Shown here: piece after piece, positions 11,588-20,888 of the stretch
How positions within the stretch are numbered: position 1 is the stretch's first letter
How the letters are laid out: every line of letters starts with the position of its first letter
Assembly (NCBI GenBank): GCA_025201375.1
Contig: JAIWZP010000050.1
Location: forward strand, 151,463 to 215,462
Reading direction: 5' to 3'
Length of the DNA stretch: 64,000 nucleotides
Source: Gongronella butleri
Taxonomy: Eukaryota; Mucoromycota; Mucoromycetes; Mucorales; Cunninghamellaceae
Notes under the pieces: model-generated
What the model saw: the letters and a program-made list of their open reading frames with translations, nothing else
What the model was told of the DNA's origin: nothing
Database searches by the model: none
Program-made: the position numbers and the translations under genes

Positions 11588-12975
11588 ACTTGTTCGTTTT
11601 CGCCTTTTGCTAGCCATTTTCACGCCACACTCCTTCTCTAACAATCACTCCATCCTCCTCTCATTCATCAAGCTCTTTTCAATGGTCCATTATATCAGGT
11701 ATGGGCCAAAAAAAAAAGGCCAAAATGCCATGGAAAACACTCACAATTGCCCTCATCTCTCTCTTTTTGCAGTCATTGGCACACTAGCCTCACTCTGGTT
11801 CGTGTCACTCGACCATCACTCCTGATTCATGCCCCCTCATCCCTTTGTCCCACGTGTACACTGGCCATTCACTCACTTTTACTCTTCTAAATGTCATCCT
11901 TCTTGGTTGATACGATTCCCTATTGAAATGAAATCACCTATTTACCAGCTTTACCCGATGGGCGGAGTGGTTGGGGCAAAAAAAAGGGCGGGCTGAAATG
12001 CGAAGCACATCTTTGGGGCAGCGCGCCTTGCCCATCTTTTTTTTTGTTTTTTTTTTCTCATGGCCAATTACGGCCATGTCACACAATATGCCCTTGGCAA
12101 GCAATGGGGGGCGGGGGCAGCAGAAGGGGGCTCAACATCTCAGCGTGGCATTCTCACGTTGATAAATGCATTGGCCAGGCAATGACAACAATACACATTG
12201 AAAAGAGCTGCCAAGCCTCGGCAATGCCAAAGAGTCAGACGAGTGCCTCGCCTGACATCCAGCCCCCTTTAATCACGAATGAAATGACATCAGAGGCGCT
12301 AAAACCAGAGGAAAATGTGTACTCTAGCAACCTTGGATCACGAATCACGCCAAAAAACGAATTGTCGCCCAAACCAGCAAAAATGGATTCCCGGCTGATC
12401 TGCAAGATTTATCAGGTGCAAAATTTGCTCCGCGGTGCACAGGCACAAACAGAACGTCAATGGCAAACGTGACGTGACAGGTGTTTTTACACTTTTTGCG
12501 TTCCTTTTTGCAATTTATTACGCGCACCGCGCGCCGCGCTGAGCATTGATCTAAGATTCGTGTATCTTCACAACCTCGACGTACTCTGCTTTCAATTGAG
12601 CCATTTTTCCCGATGGCGGTCAGCGCGGTTGGGTGGTGCGAGTGACACCAGAGAGTCATTTACCACGATGTAAGCCTTTAATTAAAATCAGCACAATTCA
12701 CTCATTTTGAACTTCAAACCTCTCAAATTAAGAGTATTCCCTTGCCACGGATCTAAGAGAAGTTCTGTCACGTTGGATCGATCAGAGAAAAAAAAACCTA
12801 TGATAATAAAACGAGGGCGAAGTCTCATGTCTCATATACAACGCGTGTCATTGTTCCTCATGATCAGAAGAGTTGAAAGGATGTTTTTATTTTATCATTG
12901 CTGCTTTGCAGTCTTGCTTGTTCAGTGAAATATAGACGACGCGCAGCGAGGCATCTGGAAGCGCGTCAAAGACGG
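11588..12975. other. Intergenic spacer
   Basis: No convincing gene. There is an intron-like GT...TTTTTGCAG segment at about 11700-11771, possibly in an untranslated region. The plus-strand frame at 12044-12472 reads as low-complexity then polar sequence without domain features. The last 300 bases are the 3' flank of the questin-oxidase-like gene. Confidence 0.4.
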
Positions 12976-14570
12976 CTATTTCGACATGTCATCGAGCATC
13001 CTTTGAAAATTCTCGCCGGGGCGTGGAACGTCGTAGAACACGGGCTTATCATAGCCAATTCCAAAGCACCAGGGATACGGGCGCTTAAACGTAAGCGCGG
13101 TCAGGCGCGCGGCTTTGTAAAATATATGATTTGGGTCCTCTTGGCCGAATTGGCTGTCGAGCATCACGAGCGTGCGCACGGCCTTGACGAGATGAAGGTC
13201 CAAAAAGTTAATGCTGCTCTTGATCACGGGCCACCATGCCTGAACACCGCGCTCGTCGGCCTCCTTTTCATTGCCGTCTTCGTCATCCAGCCAAGAACGG
13301 TTCACTTTGGGCGCGCCGGCAATCAAATACACGACAGATACGTGCCGCATGTAGAATTGAAGCACGGCCACCTGCTGCTCAATAGAGAAATGGCGCAGAA
13401 TCAATGGCATAAAGTAGCATGACGTGAGCGCATGCAGGCTATATGTTATTGTACATAAAAAAAGGCCAAAGAAGAAAGAAAAAAAGTCAGCCATTAATGC
13501 TCTTGTTTGCAATTTGACGCATCCACTTGCATGAAAAAGTCAAAATAGGCAGCACCATCATCGCGCGAGGGCATTGTCGTCGCGTATGCGTACACAATGG
13601 CTTTGGACAATTCCAAAAATTTGGATTTCAGCACCTTTTCGTCCGCTAGCGCGTAAAAAAAAAAAAAAAAAAAAAAGAATTGGCACCTCCAGATGTGTAT
13701 TTTTGTTCTTGTTTTACCTTCCAAGTGCCACTGGGAGCACGTGGCCTCAATGAATTTGGCGGATTTGTCGCTTGTGACGCGATCATAGCCGATGGCGTCG
13801 CTCATTGTAAAAGGACGCGCCGTTTCAAAGCCCAATTGCGCGCGATTCGCGTGTAATGTGTCCAAGATGTCGAGCACTGACGTGGCTTTGCCAGGATGAT
13901 TGGGCTGCGGCGCGAGGCCACGATCAAGCAACCAATTGGAAAAAATCGGCTGCGAAGCGTCATAGTCAGGTGGTTGTGTGGAGCAAAGAGCTAATCCCTC
14001 GGCCAAAACAAGGTTATTGCGGAACTCGAGCGCATAGCCGACATGAATCAAGCCATGCAAAATGCCATTGTGGCTCTGCACAAACACTTTTGGGTTCGTA
14101 AAGTGCTTTTTGAAAGCGGCGTCAAATCCGTGCAGCTCGATTTCCTTTGTGTAAAACACCAAGTAGTCGTGGAAATACTTTGGATCACCCAGGTGAGCCC
14201 CGAATTCGCCCTGGTTGAGGAGCGACGCGTGCGGATCATCGTAATGCAAAGGCGAAAGCGCGCGCTGCACCGATAAATGGTAGTCATACTGCGTCTGCAA
14301 TTCCTCGGCTGTCGCGCCGAGACTGTAGCATGCAAGCAGAATGTGCGCCGTGTGATTGTGGCGGACACCATCAAAAAAGATGTCCTGTAAAAAAAAAAAA
14401 AAAAGGGTCAACACGCTTGAACGTGTCTCCTTTTTATCATCTTCTTTATTTACCAGCTTGTGGTTCTTCTCGAGCAGCTCATTCAACTTGGCAGTCGAAG
14501 CGTGGCTAATGCCAGGGAAACGCAGAGTGCTGTCCTTGGTTGTTGTCACGGCCGCTGGAGTCCCGGTCAT
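12976..14570 (-). CDS. Questin-oxidase-like protein (DUF4243 family), copy 1
   Basis: The family includes fungal questin oxidase, a Baeyer-Villiger-type anthraquinone ring-cleaving enzyme; most members are uncharacterised. Four exons: 14570-14454, 14384-13718, 13645-13531, 13438-12976; 453 residues. Characteristic segments are FDGVRHNHTAHILLACYSLG near the N-terminus, the HLGDPKYFHDYLVF block, NGILHGLIHVGYALE, and the C-terminal LHLVKAVRTL with YKAARLTA. Histidines in RHNH and ILHGLIH are good candidates for metal or flavin-independent catalysis, but this is inference. The third intron starts with GC rather than GT (13530-13529, GCAAGT); only that donor keeps the frame and matches the paralogue (DFFILHALTS against DFFLLHILTS). 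The gene lies in tandem with a second copy. No polyketide synthase is visible nearby, so the substrate is unknown. Confidence 0.85.
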
Positions 14571-17076
14571 TTTCAATGGGAAAAGTGTGAAGAAAGTGTG
14601 AGAATTAAAAAAAAATTCTGGATTGAATTCCAAAGCCCCTTTATTTATGCAGCTGATGCGCGCGTAGCGCGCACACTCGTCCTGGTCTCATCTTGTTTGT
14701 TTTGTCAGCAATCATGCAACGAGCGCAATTGGCCGGCGCTCAATAATTTTCCATGAGCCGGGTCGCTCCCGTACAACGGTCCACGAGGCTCAGATGATCT
14801 GCACGCTCGCTGCACCTCGACACCTCAGCCAATCGCATCGTCTTTGTCAGATATCGACCGTTAGGGCGCGCATCCCACGCTTTTTTTTGACATTTTGCAA
14901 GGCATTTGCCTGCTATTCATCATCCAAAAGAAGGACAACAGGGGTAAAGAGTTAAGGTGGGCGAGGATTGGCTGGTCCACGCGGTGTCAGCGGCTTTAAA
15001 CCCAGATTTCGAGGCCGGAACGACCACTGTAGCGCGTTCATGCACAATTGAGCATGCAAAAGGAGTAAAAAGACGAGCTCATGCACATTTGAGCAAACCA
15101 TTACGCTTTTAGTGCCCCTCTTCTTCAGAAAATGAAATTAAAACGACAAATCATCTAGGCGGTCATCGAACAATCCACAATTTTCGCAATTTCAGTGCTT
15201 GCTTATGATGGCTCGCGGACTTGTTCTTAAACAGGGATAAATTTTGCATCGCAGACACGAGATGCAACCAGCCGTCATTTCTTGTCCGCTTGAGGGTCCC
15301 AAAGTACGAGGTTTATACGCTTGCAAAAGTCGAAAAACCACTTGAAAGCGAATTTGCTCGCCATCGTAAGCGACAATGCGTGAAGCCATCAAGTAATGAT
15401 AAATGAAAAATTCTCGCTTTCGTCGAGTGCAAGTGGTTTCTCGGCGACTTGAAGATGAAGATAGTTCGAATGGCGACGAATTTACGAAAATCACTGAAGT
15501 CACGAGATTTCAGGAGACGAAACAAGATCGTGAGACATAAAAACGCGTCCTAATGTCAAATGGCAAGCGCGAAAAACGAATGGGATGAAACTTGCAGCGG
15601 TCAAAAGCGGCATTGGGGCACAAAATGCAAATCAAATATTTGGCCATGGCGAGCTCCAAAACAGAACCGAAAAAATAGGTCCCCAGAAACTTGCCAAACT
15701 TACACAGAGGAACAATTGCATGGTGAACCCGACAAAAAAAGGCTAAAAAGCACCCAATCGATCAGGTCGTTGGCGAGAAATTTATGTTTTTAGATGAAAC
15801 TTCAAGCGCGAATTGCAAGGGAAAAACACGCCTTTAGATCTCCGGTGACGCGTCCATTAGCAAAAGAGACGTCATTTGCATGGATTTGATTAGGAATAGA
15901 CGCGTATAACTCGGCGGCTGACGCGGTTTAACACGCGTCAAAAGTTGCCTATAGTTTTGAAACCGTACCAAATTGGCCAAAAAGTCATATTTTTTACTGG
16001 TCACCGATGGTCACGTACGCAACAAATTGTGCTCTTTCTGATGGTGTATGTTTCATCGAGATACAGGCACTAATCGTTGAGATGACTTTGAGATGAAAAA
16101 TCGCAGTTTTTTGCGTTTTGCGCCGGAACAAGTCAATGGACACATGGTTTTTACTGCACCCTCTATCGGTAAATAATGGCCATCTATCATGTGATTAAAT
16201 GGCGTGGCGATCCGGGGGAAATAATTTTGTGATTTTCCGAAGGTCGACTGTACGCCTTGAAAATTCGCAATTTGGAAGATCGTGATTTGCGCACCATCCA
16301 GTGAACGCAGCGACATGAATTCTTGCCAGGCAGGCATTTCTGGGTTTCTCTTTTCAGAAAAATAATAAAAACTAGAGGTCAATTAGATCGTTGTCGAGAG
16401 CAAGCGAGAAATTTGACATTTTAAGAAATTCATTGTTGTCCCAAGTTGTATCATAAGTCAATATGGATGAAACTTGCCACCGTTGAAAGAGGCGTCCTCC
16501 GGCAACTTTTCCGTTTGCTAGCGTGTACGTACCAATGAATAAGTATTGCATGCCTGCAATGCCTGTAAAAAGCAATTTCAACCTTTCACATTCTATTTAC
16601 TCGGCAAACATGCATTTAAAAATGCTACAAAGATATTGATGTGACTGCAGCATAATTCGAGTCGAATATAATGTGCTTATTTTAAAAGCTACAGTAACAA
16701 TAAACTGGAAGCTGCACAAAATGCAAAAAAAAGACACAAAGTTTGCTTGCTCTCGCCGTTTTATGGACATGTGCATTGTAAAATATTAGCAAACCCATGT
16801 CAACACATCGCTCGTCGCCTGATGCATTGAGCTGGATCAATTTGCCTCGCATCCAAAAGGAAAACTTTTGCAAAAAAAAATCTTTTTTTTTGTATATGCA
16901 GTTTTCTCGGCACTTGTCATATTTATCTACGGTCTAAATTCCATTTGAGGCATGGTGGTGGGTCATTTAATCGCGTATCAAGCTTAAAGAATGGTTTTAT
17001 TGGATAATCATATGTGAAAATGCGCACCAAACAAGTGAAAATGCGCGTAAAATTCGGTTTGTGACGCTTCACGTGC
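14571..17076. other. Repeat-bearing spacer between the questin-oxidase-like paralogues
   Basis: No gene recognised in 2.5 kb. 14571-15100 is the 5' flank of copy 1 and carries two similar 23-25 bp direct repeats at 15036-15060 and 15077-15099 (TTCATGCACAATTGAGCA / CTCATGCACATTTGAGCA). From about 15300 to 16510 the sequence is AT-rich degenerate repeat; 15840-16510 has an inverted relative at 46540-47220. ACGCGT-type motifs are frequent at 15848-15955. 16600-17050 is AT-rich with no visible structure. Confidence 0.6.
15840..16510 (+). repeat. Degenerate dispersed repeat, copy 1 (inverted relative at 46540-47220)
   Basis: Read on the plus strand from 15840, this segment matches the minus strand from 47220 leftwards. 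Shared blocks include ATTAGCAA near 15856, AATAGACGCGTATAACTCGG (15894-15913) against AATAGACGCGTGTAGCTCGA, GACGCGGTTT, the region around 16200-16270 (TTTTCCGA, CGACTGTACGCCTTG) and the TTGAAAGAGGCG module at 16484-16495. Similarity is patchy with indels, so the copies are old. There is no terminal repeat or open frame that identifies the element class. Confidence 0.6.
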
Positions 17077-18576
17077 CTATTTGGCCACATCCTTTTCATC
17101 CATGGCCTTGAGCATGGCTCTCATCATGATGGACATTTGATCGTCCACCGTGGGAATGACATACACGCGCGGCGTGTCATAGCCAATGCCATAAACCCAA
17201 GGAAAGCCGTTTTTGGACGCGCGAACGGTGCGCAGCGCAGCCTTGTAATAAATATTGTGTGGATCCGTGCGGCCGTAGACGCTGTCAAGGTATGCAAGCG
17301 ACCGGATCACCTTGACCATGTGCAGATCGAGAACTTGGATGCTCTGTTGGATCAATTCGCCCCACGACCCGGAGCTGGGCGTGGTCTCATCATGTGCATC
17401 CGTTTCCAGCCATTCAGGATGGATCTCGGGCACACCACAATAGATGTACAGGAGCACAATGTACCGCACATACGCCTGGAGCAAGACCACCTGCTGATTC
17501 AATGGGAATTGCTTGAGAAGCAGCTTTTGAAAGTACAAGGACGTCAAAATATGCAGCCTGTTACACAAAATAAGAAATGGAAAAAGATTACGCGTTAGTT
17601 CCTGGGTGTGCGACGCGTATTTCGCCGAAGCCGTCTTACAAGAAAAAGTCAAAAGTGTCATTTTCATCCTTGTTGTGCTTGGTGGCCGCGTACAAGTACA
17701 CGGTCACCTGCGCAAGGTCATGGAGTTTCGCATCGATGCTTTCTTGGGTCTCTGTGGCGAAAAAAGAATGGCCGTTCGTTTGAGAAAAAAAGGTTTAGCT
17801 TGGCGGAAGAATGGTTTACCTTGAAGATGCCATTGGGAGCAGAGGGTCTCAATCTTGGACGCCATGGCCTCGCCTGTGAATCTCGATGGGTCGATGGCGG
17901 TCATAATATCAAAGACGCCAAGGTCGATGTTCAATGCTGATTTTTGCTCACGGACTTTGGTCAAGATGTCCAAAAGGCCAATTCCTTCGCCTTGGCTGTC
18001 GGGCGCGCGGCGGACAGAGCCATCTTTGTTGTTCTCAAAGCACCAACGTGTAAAAGCGGGCTGGTGAACATCAAAATCACGCGGCTGAACGGCGCAAAGG
18101 GCCAATCCCTCGGCAAGGAGCATCTTGTTCTTGTCGTGCTCGACAGCAAGGCCCACAAGGATCAAGCCGTGTAAAATGCCATGGAGAGCTTGCAAATAAA
18201 GGTGCGGATCCAAGTAGTAGCGCGAAAGAGCACCATCAAATCCAAGGCGTGCGATTTCCTTGTCAAAAAAGATCAAATAGTCATTGTAATAGCGGCTGTC
18301 GCCCAAATGCGCCTCAAAAACGGCGCGATCTTGCATGGCCACATGAGGATCATCAAGGCGGGCAGGGGCCACAGGACGCTGCATGTGCTCTTGGTCAGTG
18401 AATTGCGCCTGGAGCTGCTTAGCCGTTGCACCCAGGTGATAGCACGTCAGCAAGACATGCGCGCCATGATTGTGACGAATGCCATCAAAAAGCACGTCAT
18501 ACTTGTGGTTCTTGGCCAGGAGCTCATTGACCTTGGTCGTCGATGAGACAGTGATGCCAGGTAATTGGAAAGCCAT
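17077..18576 (-). CDS. Questin-oxidase-like protein (DUF4243 family), copy 2
   Basis: Paralogue of the gene at 12976-14570 in the same orientation. Three exons: 18576-17820, 17751-17640, 17557-17077; 449 residues. It shares FDGIRHNHGAHVLLTCYHLG, HLGDSRYYNDYLIF, HGILHGLILVGLAVE, LAEGLALCAVQPRDFD and the C-terminal LDLHMVKVIRSLAYLDS/YGIGYDTPRVY region with copy 1. The two shared introns sit at matching positions, but copy 2 lacks copy 1's first intron (before DIFFDG; here KYDVLFDG is read through) and has a normal GT donor where copy 1 has GC. The start ATG gives MAFQLPGI, aligned with FPGIS in copy 1, so copy 1 has ~15 extra N-terminal residues. Function is likely related but the substrate is unknown. 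Confidence 0.85.
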
Positions 18577-18854
18577 TGTTTGCAATGTAAGAGAGTTTGA
18601 AAAGAGGGAGAAATCAGTTGAAAAAAAAGAAAAAAAAGAAAAGGAATTGGACTGGCTAAGCGCGACATTTTTAAGCTTTCCACAATTCATGCGTGCAGCC
18701 AAGCATCGTTTTGTTGTGCAACGCCCCCCAACCAAGCCCAAAAGACAGATGATTTCAACCTGAACCTCGGGAGCCAAAACCCAAAACCAGGATGAACAAA
18801 AAAAGTCTAGTTGCCAAGGGATGGCTTTTACTGTAATGATTGATGCTATACTTT

Positions 18855-19248
18855 TTACAGGACTTTGTACACATGCACTTGCTGGATCTCCTCCAATTCG
18901 TCGTCATTGATGTGTTCAAACCAGCCGCCATCGTAATTGAGCTTGACCTCCTTGACCCAGCCCTTGAGCAGCTTGTTTGGAGAGAGGCCCGCTTCCTTGA
19001 GCTGCTCCTGAAGCGACGGAAGCGTCACCAGCAGCAATCCGCTCTTTTTGCGCGTCTCGTTTCGCACAAATTGCCAGATTTTCTGCTGTGTCGGCAGGTC
19101 ATTGAAGAATTGGAACACATTGTTCATGATCACCACGTCAGCGTCCTTGTTCAACAGCTCAGGCACCGCCTGGATATCTTGACAGAGCACCTAGAGATGA
19201 AAAAAAAAAAAAAAAAAACCGCGTCAAGTGTCAGTGTGTCGCGCGCGT

Positions 19249-19311
<63 letters not shown>

Positions 19312-20275
19312 TTGACACGGTCGTCCATCTTGTATTTCTTGATTGTCTTTTGTTGCAGTTGGCAGAACCAGTCGTTGATTTCCACGCCAATAATGCGCTT
19401 GGCTCGCGTGAAAAGGTGGCCCTTTTTTAAAATAAAAAAAAAGGCCAGCATAAGCTCCCATTTTGCATGAAATGCCTTTTTTCTCTCTCTCTCTTCTCAC
19501 CGTGTATAGCACGGCGCCCAGTCTTGATCCGACATCGACAATGGTCTTGTCCTTTGTCTTGTTGGCGAGAGCGACTTGATACAGGAATTGGAGCTGCAGC
19601 ACGGACGCAGAGTGGGAAATAAAGTCTTAAAACAAACCCGATCGTCAGTGACCTTGGAAACAAAGCTGAGCCTCATCAGGCGCGTCCTTACTTAATGGCG
19701 CCACATTCCTAGATTGACAGTCTAAGCAGTAGTTCCTTGAAAGTTGGCCCTCGTCACACAATTCGTCGACGTGCTCTTCGTTGTACAAAAAGCTGTCAAC
19801 ATGCACTGTGTTCTTTTCATTGTAATCCGCAAACTATAAAAAGACGTGAGGCAATTGGTTGTCAGCATGCAGAAGACATTGCCGCTGGAGCACTTGCCTC
19901 TTTGCTGTCAGGAATCACGATCTTTTCGTCTGGCGCTTCGGCTGAAAGAGGCACTTGCTGGCGCAAATCCTCGACAATGCGGCCGAGGCGCATCATTTTG
20001 AGGTCGCTCACGGGTTGATACGCGCCATCATGCTCCTCCTCGTCCACAGACATGTCCTGGTCGTCGTCGTGCTGGTGCACTTGTTGGTGGTATTCGCCTA
20101 AAAGTGGAGAAAATGTGAATATGGGGGCATTTCTTGGTTATTTTTATTTGCGGTGCATACCCAAGGCCGAGGTGACAAACGACTCAAAGTCATGAAAGTC
20201 GACCTGGTCACCCAATTGCGCGAGCAAAGAGAGGAAAGCGTCCTTTGCTTTATGTATATCTTGGATCTTCTCCAT
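18855..20275 (-). CDS. SAM-dependent methyltransferase-like protein
   Basis: Six exons: 20275-20161, 20097-19898, 19833-19692, 19625-19501, 19421-19311, 19190-18855; 342 residues. Residues ~1-110 are helical then acidic (DDDQDMSVDEEEHDGAY). A Cys-containing segment (NYCLDCQSRNVAPLNFISHS) precedes the Rossmann part: motif I IVDVGSRLGAVLY (~181-193), an acidic strand end GVEINDWF, and the motif II/IV-like ADVVIMNNVFQFF. These support an S-adenosylmethionine fold; the substrate is unknown and I cannot name the family. Intron 2 needs a GC donor (19897-19896, GCAAGT) to keep frame. Intron 4 ends in AAG instead of YAG (19423-19422). Intron 5 contains a 57-base homopolymer. Intergenic distance to copy 2 of the DUF4243 gene is only 278 bp, tail to head. 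Confidence 0.75.
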
Positions 20276-20888
20276 GGTACTGCAAAAGAGAAAGAGAAAA
20301 AAGAAAACGAAAACGAAAAAAAAAAAAAAAAAAAAAAAAAGCAGGCCGACGGTGCATTGATCCCGCTGCTGTGGCTGGCTTTTTTTTAAAGTTCCACAAA
20401 CCCCGTTTTCAGCTTCAATCGGTAACAAGGACTTCCACGAGGCATGGACATCTCCCATGACGCACTTTCTGATACAATTGAGCATTTCTTTCTATAAAAT
20501 TATCTCAAGACATTAAAAAAGGCAGTGAAATCGCGTGATTCTCGGGACAGATCAGGCAAAAACGCGTTGCGGAAGTGCATTTTATCCATTTCATGCACGG
20601 CCATATTAAAGTCAACTTTTTTTCTCTTTTCCAAAATGCCATTAGCATGAATTGCAATTTATTGTCATGGCAACGCGGACTTGCATGTCATCATGAAAAT
20701 TCGTGTCAAAGAAGGGTCACAAAAAAAAAAGAGGGATAGATGCTGCGGAAAGGGCAAAAGAGCGGAGTTTACACGAATAAAAGTGGCTTTTTCAATCAAT
20801 CTCAGTACGATTCTTTTTTTTTTTTTTTTTTTTTTGCTCCCTCTCTTTTTTTGCTTTTGCTTGATTCTCTCCTTTTGCATACATACCA
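20276..20888. promoter_or_regulatory. Divergent promoter interval (methyltransferase / UTP4)
   Basis: 613 bp between opposite start codons. Contains an A tract at about 20319-20340 close to the methyltransferase ATG, and a T tract (20813-20835) then CT-rich leader directly before the UTP4 ATG. No ORF of note. Confidence 0.4.

Noticed and set aside
12044..12472. 142-codon plus-strand frame
   Set aside because: Starts in a low-complexity Phe run, has no recognisable domain, and lies in the 3' spacer of the questin-oxidase-like gene.
12976..18576. An anthraquinone biosynthetic gene cluster around the questin-oxidase-like genes
   Set aside because: No polyketide synthase, thioesterase or tailoring enzyme is visible nearby; the neighbours are housekeeping genes.
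19224..19602. Open frames made largely of poly-Phe or poly-Lys
   Set aside because: They are translations of the intronic T57/A57 tract and flanking sequence; the methyltransferase exons explain the region.
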